From: Gammaproteobacteria bacterium
GTDB lineage: Bacteria > Pseudomonadota > Gammaproteobacteria > Ga0077536
Direction of reading: 5' to 3'
Length of the DNA stretch: 64,000 nucleotides
Assembly (NCBI GenBank): GCA_024235015.1
Contig: JACKNG010000003.1
Span: 558,001-622,000 of the forward strand
Position 1 is the first letter of the stretch. The number at the start of each line of letters is the position of its first letter. A program made the position numbers and the translations under genes. This document shows, piece by piece, positions 34,107 to 43,037 of this stretch. Below the pieces are notes generated by a model. That model did not search any database. It was not told the DNA's origin and worked only from the letters and a program-made list of their open reading frames with translations.

Positions 34107-35395
34107 GCCGGCCGCGTGAGCTGCAGGCGGCCACGCAGGGCATCGGCCAGCGGCTCGACGTCCTGCACGTCGACCGGGCCGAGGCGCGCGAGCGCGGCGC
34201 CGAGTGCATCGAGCGCCGCCCGCGTCGGCACGACGACCTCGACGGTCACGCTGCGGCCGTCGAAGTGCAGCGTTTCGACGCGCACGCCGTCGGCGCCGAG
34301 CAGGGCCGGGGCGAGCGCGGCCAGCCAGCCGACGAGGCCGCGGTCGGCGCCGGCAGCGGGGACGGCCGCGGCGCGCAGCGCGTCCAGGCGCCGGGCCATC
34401 TGGAAGCGCGCGTCGACCACGTTGCGGGCCTCGGGGAAGGCCTCGCGGTAGGTCTGCTCGAGGGCCGCGGTGAGCGCGTCGTGGGCGGTGGCGAGACGGT
34501 GCGTCTCGAGCACGAAGCCGAGCATCGCGCACAACAGCACGCCGGCCGCGAGCGCGGCCGCCGGCAGCAGGCGTCGGGGCGTCGCGCCGCCCCGTGCCGG
34601 GTCACGATAGGCACCGCTGAGCAGGTTGAACGGTTCGCGTGGCAGGGCCCCCGCGGCGAGGCGCGCCGCGCGCGGTCGCGGATCGGTGACGACGTCGAGC
34701 TCGACCGCGTGCGCGGCCAGGGCCTCGTGCCAGGTCGCGACGTCTCCCGCCTGCTGCGCGTCGGCGACGTGCGCCACCAGGCGGCGCGGCGCCGGCGCCG
34801 CGCTCTCGAGCGCGAGCAGCAGGGCCGGCGGCGGGCGCGTACCGACGGCACCGAGGGCCGCGCCGCCGAGGGCATGCCGCAACCAGGCCGGTTGGGCGGT
34901 CAGGTCGAGCGTCCACACGCCTTCTTCGGGTTCGGGCAGGGCGAGGTAGTCGGCCACCACCAGGGCCGGCGGGTGCCCGGCGGCGCGCGCCGCCTCCAGC
35001 AACGCATCGAGCGTGGCGCGCGCGACCACCGCCACGGCCAGCTCGCGGCGCCGGCGCGCGATCGGCACCAGGTGGCAGGCGTCGACGTCCTGAGCGAGGC
35101 GATCTTCCAGCACGAAGGGCAGCGCGGCCATGAAGCGGCGGCGATTGCGGCCCGGCGTGCGCACACGATGCACGCGGACCAGCGCGCCGGGCAGGCAGAC
35201 CACCAGGCGCTGCCCCGCGCGCCGCGGCAGCTCGGCCCAGCCCGCAACCCGCCCGCTGCGTACGCGGCCATTCCCGCCGACCGCCTCGCTCCATTCGAGT
35301 TCGTCGCCGCGCGGCCACACCCACAGCGCGCCCTGGCCCCGCGTCGCCGCGCCCGTAATCCTCGTCGACGCACCCAGCGCGACTCCACCGTTCAT
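34103..35395 (-). CDS. gspL: Type II secretion protein GspL
   Basis: A 430-residue protein. It has an actin-like cytoplasmic domain (about 20-250) including VCLPGALVRVHRVRTPGRNRRRFMAALPFVLEDRLAQDVDACHLV and PFNLLSGAYRD, a single membrane helix near 290 (LLPAAALAAGVLLCAMLGFVL), and a periplasmic ferredoxin-like domain at the C-terminus. It recruits the ATPase GspE. The ATG at 35395 overlaps the gspK stop by 4 bases. Confidence 0.9.
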   Translation of the reverse strand: MNGGVALGASTRITGAATRGQGALWVWPRGDELEWSEAVGGNGRVRSGRVAGWAELPRRAGQRLVVCLPGALVRVHRVRTPGRNRRRFMAALPFVLEDRLAQDVDACHLVPIARRRRELAVAVVARATLDALLEAARAAGHPPALVVADYLALPEPEEGVWTLDLTAQPAWLRHALGGAALGAVGTRPPPALLLALESAAPAPRRLVAHVADAQQAGDVATWHEALAAHAVELDVVTDPRPRAARLAAGALPREPFNLLSGAYRDPARGGATPRRLLPAAALAAGVLLCAMLGFVLETHRLATAHDALTAALEQTYREAFPEARNVVDARFQMARRLDALRAAAVPAAGADRGLVGWLAALAPALLGADGVRVETLHFDGRSVTVEVVVPTRAALDALGAALARLGPVDVQDVEPLADALRGRLQLTRPA

Positions 35396-36330
35396 TGCAA
35401 GATGTCCTCCTGGCGCAGGATGGCGCCGTTGCCACCGCGCTGGTAGACCGTGCGGCGCGCGAGATTGACCCGGTCGAGTGCGACCACGACGTCGGCGGCG
35501 AAGTAGGCCGAGTTGACCGCGAGCCCCGGCGGCAGGGCTTCGACGCCCTCGTCCAGCACCGCGGCGGCGAACGCTTCGAGATCGGGCGCCGGCGTGCTCG
35601 CCGCGACCTGCCACCAGCGTTCGGCGCGACCGATGGCGCCGGGTGCGCTGCCCCACACCGTCATCGCGGCGGCCAGCACTTCGGCACGCGCGGTGTTGAC
35701 GTTCAGCGTGGTGCTGTTCGGCAGCGCGGTGACGAAGGGGGCGAGACGTCGCCAGCTGCGGCCGTCGACCCCGCGTACCAGGCGCAGCTCGGCGCCCGAC
35801 TCCAGGCGTCGGTTGGCAGTGACGTAGGGTGGCGAGAGACCGAGGTAATAGCCGTCCTCGGCGCCCCACGGCCCGCGTTGCTCGCCATCGCCGTCGATCC
35901 AGTCGACCACCGCCGGGGCGATGTGCGGATCGAGATCGAGCACGGCGAGCAGGCGTTCGAACTGCTCCACGGCGAGCTCGTCGGCCGCGCCGTCGGCACC
36001 GACCAGGTTGTTGAGATTGAAGCGCCCCTGCAGGTCTTCGAGGCGACCGGTGACGAGCGCGGCGCCGACCGGCAGCGGCGGCAGCGGTCGCGCCCAGTCC
36101 TCGGTGCGAGCATCGACCTGGCTGTCGTCGCGCTCGAGCAGGATGCCGATCCACAGCTGCGCCGCGCGCACGACCTCGCCGGCCTCGACCCGCGCCGCCG
36201 CGTTCTCGGCTTGGCGCAGCCACAGCTGGTTGTCGAACGACAGCCGTCCGACCACGGTGGTGAGCACGGCCACGATCAGCAGCACCGTGACGAGGGCGAC
36301 CCCGCGCGCCCGGATCCTGGTCCTGGCCAT
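35392..36330 (-). CDS. gspK: Type II secretion minor pseudopilin GspK
   Basis: A 312-residue large minor pseudopilin. The start MARTRIRARGVALVTVLLIVAVLTTVV has the atypical GspK prepilin motif RG^VALVTVLL without the +5 glutamate. FNLNNLV, the PAVVDWIDGDGEQRGPWGAEDGYYLG segment and TLNVNTARAEVLAA are diagnostic. It caps the pseudopilus tip. Two bases separate it from gspJ. Confidence 0.92.
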   Translation of the reverse strand: MARTRIRARGVALVTVLLIVAVLTTVVGRLSFDNQLWLRQAENAAARVEAGEVVRAAQLWIGILLERDDSQVDARTEDWARPLPPLPVGAALVTGRLEDLQGRFNLNNLVGADGAADELAVEQFERLLAVLDLDPHIAPAVVDWIDGDGEQRGPWGAEDGYYLGLSPPYVTANRRLESGAELRLVRGVDGRSWRRLAPFVTALPNSTTLNVNTARAEVLAAAMTVWGSAPGAIGRAERWWQVAASTPAPDLEAFAAAVLDEGVEALPPGLAVNSAYFAADVVVALDRVNLARRTVYQRGGNGAILRQEDILQ

Positions 36331-36332
36331 GC

Positions 36333-36959
36333 TCAGCGCGGCGCCCCGACCAGGAACACGCGCTTGTAGGGGCCGCGACCGTCGAACCACAGGCTGAACT
36401 CGACCGCGCGCGGCAGCGCCTGCACGCTCACGCTGCCGGGTTCCCCCCAGCGCCGCGACCAGTTGCCGTCCGTGGCGAGAAAGCGCAGGCGCACTTCGTC
36501 GACACCCTGCAGCAGGGGCCAGGCGTCGGCGGCCGCGCCGCGCGGCTGGTCGAGGCGCGGCCAGCTCGCGCGTTCGAGCACGCCGTCGTCCCAGCGCCAG
36601 GCGACGCGCTGCAGCGGACTCGCCGGCGCTTCCTGGCGCAGGCCGGGGTGCACCCGCCGGGTGAAGCGCAGGAATTCGGTCCGCCGCGCGCCCTCGCCGC
36701 CGGGGTCGCCGCGAAACAACGGCTCGCCGCCCGATTGCGCGTCGCGGCGGGCAACGGCGACCACCGCCGACAGGTCGCGTTCGAGCAGGTTCATCAACCC
36801 GTCCAGCGCCTGCCAGCGTGATCGCTCGGCATCGAGCCGGGCGCGCACCCGCAGGCCCTGGTCGAGGGCGCTGTAACCGGCGCCGGCGACGATCGAGAAC
36901 AAGGCCGTGGCGACCAGGATCTCCAGCAGGGTCAGGCCGGCTTGACGCGTGTTCGACAT
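36333..36959 (-). CDS. gspJ: Type II secretion minor pseudopilin GspJ
   Basis: A 208-residue minor pseudopilin: prepilin motif QAG^LTLLEILVATALFSIVAGAGYSAL (Leu at +1), then RWQALDGLMNLLERDLSAVVAV and a C-terminal VEFSLWFDGRGPYKRVFLVG, as in GspJ. First gene of the J-K-L-M-N block, whose promoter must lie in the 165-base gap to the divergent gene at 37126. Confidence 0.92.
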   Translation of the reverse strand: MSNTRQAGLTLLEILVATALFSIVAGAGYSALDQGLRVRARLDAERSRWQALDGLMNLLERDLSAVVAVARRDAQSGGEPLFRGDPGGEGARRTEFLRFTRRVHPGLRQEAPASPLQRVAWRWDDGVLERASWPRLDQPRGAAADAWPLLQGVDEVRLRFLATDGNWSRRWGEPGSVSVQALPRAVEFSLWFDGRGPYKRVFLVGAPR

Positions 36960-37062
36960 GGGCGGATCGGATCAGGGTTGGCGATGCGGCAGCGGCGACC
37001 ACGGCCGCGCCGCTGTTGTAGTCCACCCGTGTTACAGCCGCGTGTCATTTCCCGCGATCGGC

Positions 37063-37081
37063 GGTCACGCAACCGTAACAA
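37063..37081 (+). promoter_or_regulatory. Pho-box-like repeat between gspJ and the gene at 37126
   Basis: GGTCAC-GCAAC-CGTAACAA: the GTCAC (37064) and GTAAC (37075) cores are exactly 11 bases apart. The orientation favours the plus-strand gene 45 bases downstream. A CTGTAAC facing gspJ occurs at about 37030-37036 on the minus strand, but without a good second repeat. It shares almost all bases with the site at 38089. Confidence 0.55.
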
Positions 37082-37125
37082 ACCGCCGCTACGGTTCGTC
37101 CATCGTTTTACCGGGAATCTGCAGG

Positions 37126-37545
37126 ATGCTCGCCAGCGCCCTCGTCACCCTGGCCCTCGCCCTCGGCGCCGCGCCGCACCCGGCGGTGGAGGCCGGCCTG
37201 GCCCAGGTGGTCATGAGCTGCGCAGCGCCACACGGCGCGACCCTGGCGGCGACGCGCGTGGCCGGCGCGCGCCTGCCGACGCTCGCCGCCGATATGCCCG
37301 GGGTCATCGATCTGGTGATGCGCGGCGACGCGATCGAGGTCATCGAACGCAACGCCGCCGGGCAGGTGCACGCGCTGCCGGCGCGCCTGCTGGCCGGCGA
37401 TGCCGCCCAGCGCTACTACCACCTGGCGCTGCCGCTCGGCAGCGAAGTCGCGCACCTGCTGTTCATGCTCGACGGCGAGCGCGGCGGCGCGCTGTTGTGG
37501 TCGACCGCGGAGGGTTCGGTCGAAACCAGCTGCACGACCGGCTGA
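37126..37545 (+). CDS. Small exported protein of unknown function
   Basis: A 139-residue protein with a signal peptide (MLASALVTLALALGAAPHPAVEA) and a small secreted domain containing two cysteines (MSCAAP and the final ETSCTTG). I recognise no family. It sits divergently from gspJ behind a Pho-box-like site, so it may belong to the same regulon. The ATG at 37126 follows GCAGG; the longer frame upstream passes through the Pho-box-like DNA and is unlikely to be coding. Confidence 0.6.
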   Translation: MLASALVTLALALGAAPHPAVEAGLAQVVMSCAAPHGATLAATRVAGARLPTLAADMPGVIDLVMRGDAIEVIERNAAGQVHALPARLLAGDAAQRYYHLALPLGSEVAHLLFMLDGERGGALLWSTAEGSVETSCTTG

Positions 37546-37576
37546 GCCACGCGGTGGCCCGGCCGGTCGGCTCGTC

Positions 37577-37933
37577 TCAGGGGCGCTTGTCGAGTGCCTC
37601 GAGGGCGTTGCCGGCGATGGTCTTGACCGGCTCGACACGGCGATCGGCGAGCTTGGCGTAGGGATTGTCCCTGAGCGCCATGACGCGCTGGTAGATTTCG
37701 CGCGCCTCGCCGCTGCGCCCCGATCGGTCGCAGATGGCGGCGAGATTCAGCAGCGCGAAGGAATCGTCCGGATGCACGGCGAGGTGATCGCGCAGACGCG
37801 CCTCGGCCGCGGCGTAGTCGCCGTCGAGAATGGTGTCGGCCTGGTAGCCGCGGTTCGCATCCGTCGCCAACACGACGTGGGGCAGCGCGACGGCGCCGCT
37901 CACGCACAGGCAGAGGAACAGGATTTTCTTCAT
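37577..37933 (-). CDS. Small exported TPR protein
   Basis: A 118-residue protein with a signal peptide (MKKILFLCLCVSGAVALPHVVLA) and about two tetratricopeptide repeats (TILDGDYAAAEARLRDHLAVHPDDSFALLNLAAICDRSGRSGEAREIYQRVMAL). GGGGAG precedes the ATG. Periplasmic adapter or assembly role is possible. It is convergent with the unknown gene at 37126 and divergent from the LpxR-like gene. Confidence 0.75.
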   Translation of the reverse strand: MKKILFLCLCVSGAVALPHVVLATDANRGYQADTILDGDYAAAEARLRDHLAVHPDDSFALLNLAAICDRSGRSGEAREIYQRVMALRDNPYAKLADRRVEPVKTIAGNALEALDKRP

Positions 37934-38087
37934 CGTCTTATCTCCCCTCGATGGTGGTGGCGGGCGCGTCGGCGACGGGCTCGCTCGCACGAGCCTAGAA
38001 CAAACGTCGCGGGACTGCACTCGCTCGCGGTAGGAATTTGTAGCGGCGACGGTCACCTACGCCGCGTTCATGACAATTTTCTTCTGA

Positions 38088-39113
38088 ATGTCACCCAACC
38101 GTAACAAACACACCGGATCCCGCCTCGCCCGCGCCGCCGCGATGCTCGTCCTGCTCGCCGCCGGCGCCGATGCGCTCGGCGGCGACAACTACCTCGGGCT
38201 GGTGTCCGACAACGATCTCTACGTCGATGGCCGCGACCGCCACTACACCGCCGGCACCCAGCTCGCCTGGGCCATGGCGCGCGGTGCAGCGCCGCGCTGG
38301 CTGAGCTGGCCCGGCGCCTTGTCACCGCTCGACGGCGGCGCCGCGGCGCGCGAAGTCAGTCTCGCCATCGGCCAGGTCATCGCGACCCCGGAAGACCTCG
38401 CGGCGGCAAACCCCGATCCCACCGACCGACCCTATGCCGGCTGGCTCTACGGCGACCTCGCGGTGATCAACCATGCCGGCATGAACGAGGACGAGATCGG
38501 TCTCAGCGTGGGCACGCTGGGGCCGGCGTCGCTGGCCGCGAAGGCCCATCGCCTGCTGCACGACCTCACGCCTTCGGTCAAACCACGCGGCTGGCATGCC
38601 CAGGTCGACGACGAGCCGACGCTGCAACTGCGTTACCGCTTCAGCCGTTTCATCCCGGTCAAACCGGACGACGTCTGGAAGGGCGACCTCGTGCCGCGCG
38701 CCCAGCTCAGTCTCGGCAACGTCTACACCGGCCTCGATCTCGGCCTCGCCTGGCGCTTCGGCAGCTACGTGCCGCGACGGGACCTGCCGGCGCGTATCGG
38801 ACCCGGCCTGGCCAGCGCCACGCCGCGCTTCGAGGCGCGCCGCGGCCGCACCGACTGGATGTTCCGTGCCGACGTCGTCGGCCACCTGGTCGCCCACAAC
38901 GTGTTCCTCGACGGCAGCCTGTTCGACGACGACTCGCCCGGCGTCGATTCGCGCAGCTTCGCCTGGCAAGCCAGCGCCGGCGTCCAGTTCACCTGCGGCA
39001 CCCTGCCGCTGCCGTTCGCCTTCGGCTTCACCTACGTGTGGCGCGAAAGCGAATTCCACGGCCAGCGCGGCATGAACCGCTACGGCTCGGTGAATCTCGC
39101 GCTGCGCTTCTGA
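38088..39113 (+). CDS. LpxR-like outer-membrane lipid A deacylase (DUF2219)
   Basis: A 341-residue exported beta-barrel protein. After the signal region (RLARAAAMLVLLAAGADALGG), YLGLVSDNDLYVDGRDRHYTAGTQLAWA carries the ND...D..YT.G motif of LpxR. QLRYRF, FGSYVPRRDLP and a final YGSVNLALRF (terminal Phe) fit a 12-strand barrel. LpxR removes the 3'-acyloxyacyl chain of lipid A with calcium. The start is uncertain: the ATG at 38088 lies on a Pho-box-like site, while the internal ATG at 38142 would shorten the signal peptide and lose its arginines. Confidence 0.75.
   Translation: MSPNRNKHTGSRLARAAAMLVLLAAGADALGGDNYLGLVSDNDLYVDGRDRHYTAGTQLAWAMARGAAPRWLSWPGALSPLDGGAAAREVSLAIGQVIATPEDLAAANPDPTDRPYAGWLYGDLAVINHAGMNEDEIGLSVGTLGPASLAAKAHRLLHDLTPSVKPRGWHAQVDDEPTLQLRYRFSRFIPVKPDDVWKGDLVPRAQLSLGNVYTGLDLGLAWRFGSYVPRRDLPARIGPGLASATPRFEARRGRTDWMFRADVVGHLVAHNVFLDGSLFDDDSPGVDSRSFAWQASAGVQFTCGTLPLPFAFGFTYVWRESEFHGQRGMNRYGSVNLALRF
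38089..38107 (+). promoter_or_regulatory. Pho-box-like repeat at the start of the LpxR-like gene
   Basis: TGTCAC-CCAAC-CGTAACAA has GTCAC (38090) and GTAAC (38101) 11 bases apart and is nearly identical to the site at 37063. It overlaps the first codons of the longest reading of the LpxR-like gene. Either the true start is downstream, or this is a coding coincidence. Confidence 0.4.
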
Positions 39114-39216
39114 GATCCTGTCCGGCGCGCTCGCTTGCCGCACTCCACCCCGCTCGCAATAATCGGGGCGCAGGCGGGATGTCCGCCTGCGCCAGCGCAC
39201 GAGGGGAGACGACGCC

Positions 39217-40119
39217 ATGACCACGCTCGGATTCGTCGGCACCGGCACCATCGGGGCGCCGATGGCCGGCCGCCTGCTGGCGGCGGGGCACGTGCTGCGC
39301 GTGCTCGACAGCAACCCGGCCGCCTGTACCGCCCTCGTCGACGCCGGTGCGGCCGTGGCGACGTCACCGGCCGATCTCGCCGTCGATTGCGCCACGGTGT
39401 TCCTGTCACTGCCCGGCCCGGCCGTCATCGAGGCGGTCATGCTCGGCGACGACGGCCTGCTCGCGCGGCCCGGCGCGCTGACCACGGTGGTCGACCTCTC
39501 GACCAACGCGCTCGACCTCAACCGCCGCCTGGCCGAACAGGCGGCCAGCCGGGGCGTCGCCTACCTCGACGCCCCGGTCTCCGGCGGCAAGGCCGCCGCC
39601 GCGGCCGGCAAGCTCGCCGTGATGGTCGGTGGCGAGGACGCCGCCTTCGCGCGCATCCGTCCCCTGCTCGAGTGCTTCGCCGCCCACGTCTTCCACCTCG
39701 GGCCGGCCGGCGCCGGTACCCTGGCCAAGCTCGTCAACAACCAGATCTTCCTCGCCGCCAGCGTGCTGGTGCAGGAAGGTTTCGTGCTCGGCGCCAAGGC
39801 CGGCATGGATGCCAACGTGCTGCGCGAGGTACTCGCGGTGAGTTCGGCCGGGCCCTACCTGGCGCGTGCCGATCTGGTGCTCTCCCACCGTTACGATCGC
39901 GACATCTTCGCGCTCGGCATTGCCGCCAAGGACATCGGCCTCGCGCTCGAATCCGCCGCCGCGCTCGGCGCCGAGCTGCCGCTGACCGCGGCCGCCCAGG
40001 GAGTCTATGCGCGGGCGCTGGAACTCGGTGATGCACGCGAGGATTTCCACGCCACCCTGCGCGCCCTCGAGGACGCGGCGCAGACGACGGTGGCCAGGCT
40101 GCAGTCGAAACCGCGATGA
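39217..40119 (+). CDS. HIBADH-family NAD(P)-dependent oxidoreductase
   Basis: A 300-residue beta-hydroxyacid dehydrogenase: N-terminal Rossmann LGFVGTGTIGAPMAGRLLAAGH, substrate motif LDAPVSGGKAAAAAGKLAVMVGG, and catalytic lysine in GAGTLAKLVNNQIF. Relatives oxidise 3-hydroxyisobutyrate, tartronate semialdehyde or related short hydroxyacids. Its stop overlaps the P450 start by 4 bases, so it belongs to the P450-BVMO-sulfotransferase run. Exact substrate unknown. Confidence 0.88.
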   Translation: MTTLGFVGTGTIGAPMAGRLLAAGHVLRVLDSNPAACTALVDAGAAVATSPADLAVDCATVFLSLPGPAVIEAVMLGDDGLLARPGALTTVVDLSTNALDLNRRLAEQAASRGVAYLDAPVSGGKAAAAAGKLAVMVGGEDAAFARIRPLLECFAAHVFHLGPAGAGTLAKLVNNQIFLAASVLVQEGFVLGAKAGMDANVLREVLAVSSAGPYLARADLVLSHRYDRDIFALGIAAKDIGLALESAAALGAELPLTAAAQGVYARALELGDAREDFHATLRALEDAAQTTVARLQSKPR

Positions 40120-41333
40120 GCACGGTGCCACCGGCCGCGGTCGACCTCTCCGACGGCCGCAGCTTCGGCGGCGGTTTCCCGCACGACTTCTTCACCTGGC
40201 TGCGCGCCGAGGCGCCGCTGTGGTGGCACGCGCCGACCGCCACGACACCCGACGGCGAGGGCTTCTGGGTACTCAGCCGTTACGCCGACGTCGATGCCGT
40301 GATCATGGACGCCGCTTCATTCTCCTCCGACACCGGCGGCGACCGCGTCGGCGGTGGTACCGCGATCAAGGACGAGCCGACCGCGGGCAAGGTGCTCAAC
40401 CACACCGACGATCCCTACCACAAGCGCCTGCGCGCGCTGGTCAACAAGGGCTTCACGGTGCGCGCGGTGGCGGCGCTGGAAGACGAGTTGCGGCGCCGGT
40501 GCCGGGCATTGCTCGACGCCCTCGACGCCGGCGAGGAACTCGACTTCGCCCACCGCGTGTCGCGCGAGATCCCGACCCAGGCCATCTGCATCGTGCTCGG
40601 CGTACCGGAAGGCGACCGCGAACGCCTCGTCGACCTCGTCGACGCCGGTATCGAAACACCATCGGACTCGGTCATCGCCGCCGAGCAGGCGCGCGAACTG
40701 CGACGCTATGCCCAGGCCCTGATCGAAACCAAGCGCGCACAACCGGACGCCGCCATCTTCTCCACCATCGTGCATGCCGAGCTCGCCGACGGCGTGCGCC
40801 TGAACGACGCCGAACTGCGCTCCTTCTTCGCCCTGCTCTTCCCGGCCGGTGCCGAGACCACCACGCGCGCCATCAGCGGCGGCCTGCTGGCCCTGATCGA
40901 GAACCCGGCCGCGTGGGCCCGCCTGTGCGCCGAGCCGACGCTCGCGCGCGGCGCGGTCGAGGAGATCGTGCGCTGGACCACGCCCTCGGTGTACAAGCGC
41001 CGTACCGCGACCCGCGATCTCGAACTGCTCGGCCAGCCGATCCGCGCCGGTGAGAAGGTGACGTTCTGGGAGATGTCGGCCAACCGCGACGAGCGCGTGT
41101 TCGCCGATCCCTTCCGCTTCGACATCACGCGCAGCCCGAACAAGCACCTCGGCTTCGGCGCCGGCGTGCATTTCTGTCTCGGCGCCGCCCTGGCGCGGCT
41201 CGAGATCAAAGTCATGCTGGAAGAACTCGTCGCCCGCGGACTCGATTTCGAGCTCGCCGGGCAACCGCAATGGATGCCCAACAACCGCCTGTTCGGCCTC
41301 AAGGCGCTGCCCGTGCGGGCCATCGCGCGCTGA
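40116..41333 (+). CDS. Cytochrome P450
   Basis: A 405-residue soluble bacterial P450: I-helix FPAGAETTTRAISGG with the acid-alcohol pair, K-helix EEIVRW, and haem loop HLGFGAGVHFCLGAALARLE with the axial cysteine. NHTDDPYHKRLRALVNKGFT matches the CYP125/CYP142 type involved in sterol and terpenoid hydroxylation. Needs a ferredoxin and reductase, not encoded nearby. It follows the HIBADH gene with a 4-base overlap. Substrate is inference. Confidence 0.9.
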   Translation: MSTVPPAAVDLSDGRSFGGGFPHDFFTWLRAEAPLWWHAPTATTPDGEGFWVLSRYADVDAVIMDAASFSSDTGGDRVGGGTAIKDEPTAGKVLNHTDDPYHKRLRALVNKGFTVRAVAALEDELRRRCRALLDALDAGEELDFAHRVSREIPTQAICIVLGVPEGDRERLVDLVDAGIETPSDSVIAAEQARELRRYAQALIETKRAQPDAAIFSTIVHAELADGVRLNDAELRSFFALLFPAGAETTTRAISGGLLALIENPAAWARLCAEPTLARGAVEEIVRWTTPSVYKRRTATRDLELLGQPIRAGEKVTFWEMSANRDERVFADPFRFDITRSPNKHLGFGAGVHFCLGAALARLEIKVMLEELVARGLDFELAGQPQWMPNNRLFGLKALPVRAIAR

Positions 41334-41351
41334 GCGCCTGAGGCCACAACG

Positions 41352-41373
41352 CGCGCCGGCAGCGGCCGGCGCG
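41352..41373 (+). terminator. GC hairpin between P450 and BVMO genes
   Basis: CGCGCCGGC and GCCGGCGCG form a perfect 9-pair stem around AGCG, 18 bases after the P450 stop. No T tract follows, so it may only attenuate read-through or stabilise the upstream message. Confidence 0.4.
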
Positions 41374-41411
41374 ATCATCGTCCGCCGTCATGACCCAGGG
41401 GAGAGCGCACC

Positions 41412-43037
41412 ATGACCGCATCCGCAACCGCCGCCACCGGCGCGGCCACCGATTACGACGTCATCATCGTCGGCGCCGGCATGTCCGGCCTCTACCTCAT
41501 CCACCGCCTGCGTGAGCTCGGTTTCACGGTTCGCTGCTACGAGGCCGGCGACGGCGTCGGCGGCACCTGGTACTGGAACCGCTACCCCGGCTGCCGCTTC
41601 GACTCCGAGTCGTGGGCCTACGGCTACTCGTGGTCGCAGGAACTGCTCGAGGAATGGAACTGGAGCGAACACTTCGCCGCCCAGCCCGAAACCGAGCGCT
41701 ACTTGAACCACGTCGCCGACAAGTTCGACCTGCGCCGTGACATCCAGCTCTCGACGCGGGTGGCCGGCGCGCGCTACGACGCCGCGACGAACACCTGGAC
41801 GGTCGAAACCGCGCACGGCGAGCAGGCCACCGCGCGCTACTTCGTCACCGCCGTCGGCGTGCTGTCGGCGCCTTACACGCCGGACATTCCCGGCCGCGAC
41901 GACTTCCAGGGCCTCGCCCTGCACACCGCCGAGTGGCCCAAAGAGCCGATCGACTTCAGCGCGCGGCGCATCGCCGTCATCGGCAGCGGCGCGACGGCCG
42001 TGCAGCTCATCACCGAGGTCGGCAAGAACGTCGGCCACATGACGGTCTTCCAGCGCACGCCGAACTACTGCCTGCCGCTCGGCAACTCGCCCATCGGCGA
42101 CGAGGAGATGGCGCGCATCAAGCAGGACTACCCGGAGATCTTCCGCAAGTGCCGCGAGTCCTTCGGCGCCTTCCCCTACAACTTCGATCCGCGCTCGGCC
42201 TTCGACGTCAGCGACGAGGAGCGCCGGCGCATCTACGAGGAGATGTACGCCGAGCCGGGTTTTCGCATCTGGCTCGGCAATTTCTTCGACATCCTCACCG
42301 ACCGCCGCGCCAACGACACCATGGCCGAGTTCGTGCGCGAGAAGATCCGCGGGCGGGTCGACGATCCCGAAACCGCACGCAAGCTCACCCCCACCGACTA
42401 CCCCTTCGGCACCAAGCGCGTGCCGCTGGAGAGCGGTTACTTCGAGACCTTCAACCGCGCCAACGTCGAGCTGGTCGACCTCAACGAGGAGCCCATCGAG
42501 CGCATCACCGCCAACGGCGTGAAGACGAGCAGCCGCGAGTACGCCGTCGACACCATCGTCTACGCCACCGGCTTCGACGCCGTCACCGGTGCGCTGGTGC
42601 GCATGGACATCCGCGGCGAGGACGGCCAGGCGCTGGCCGACAAGTGGGCCGACGGCCCGCGCACCTATCTCGGCCTCACCACCGCCGGCTTCCCCAACAT
42701 GTTCATCGTGGTCGGCCCGCAGAACGCCGCCAGCTTCTGCAACGTGCCGCGCTGCATCGAGCAGAACGTCGAGTGGGTGACCGACTGCATCGCCTGGCTG
42801 CGCGATCGCGGCGTCGCCCGCATCGCTGCACGGCCGGAATCGGAACAGGCCTGGGTCGAGCATTGCGAGGCGCTGATCAACGCCACCCTGCTGCCCGAGA
42901 CCGACTCCTGGTTCATGGGCGCCAACATCCCGGGCAAGAAGCGCGTGTTCCTCAACTATGCCGGCGGCGCGATGGAATACCGCCAGCAATGCGACGACGC
43001 CGCGCAGGCCGGCTACGCGGGTTTCGCGCTGACATGA
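41412..43037 (+). CDS. Type I Baeyer-Villiger monooxygenase
   Basis: A 541-residue flavoprotein: FAD fold YDVIIVGAGMSGLYLIHRL, GVGGTWYWNRYPGCRFDSES, the exact BVMO fingerprint FQGLALHTAEWP, then NADPH fold RRIAVIGSGATAVQLI and the late ATGFDAVTGALVRMDI. This is the cyclohexanone/steroid-monooxygenase type that converts cyclic ketones into lactones with NADPH and O2. GGGGAG lies before the ATG. Its stop overlaps the sulfotransferase start (ATGA), and it follows the P450: hydroxylation, ketone formation, then ring oxidation is a plausible sequence. Confidence 0.93.
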   Translation: MTASATAATGAATDYDVIIVGAGMSGLYLIHRLRELGFTVRCYEAGDGVGGTWYWNRYPGCRFDSESWAYGYSWSQELLEEWNWSEHFAAQPETERYLNHVADKFDLRRDIQLSTRVAGARYDAATNTWTVETAHGEQATARYFVTAVGVLSAPYTPDIPGRDDFQGLALHTAEWPKEPIDFSARRIAVIGSGATAVQLITEVGKNVGHMTVFQRTPNYCLPLGNSPIGDEEMARIKQDYPEIFRKCRESFGAFPYNFDPRSAFDVSDEERRRIYEEMYAEPGFRIWLGNFFDILTDRRANDTMAEFVREKIRGRVDDPETARKLTPTDYPFGTKRVPLESGYFETFNRANVELVDLNEEPIERITANGVKTSSREYAVDTIVYATGFDAVTGALVRMDIRGEDGQALADKWADGPRTYLGLTTAGFPNMFIVVGPQNAASFCNVPRCIEQNVEWVTDCIAWLRDRGVARIAARPESEQAWVEHCEALINATLLPETDSWFMGANIPGKKRVFLNYAGGAMEYRQQCDDAAQAGYAGFALT

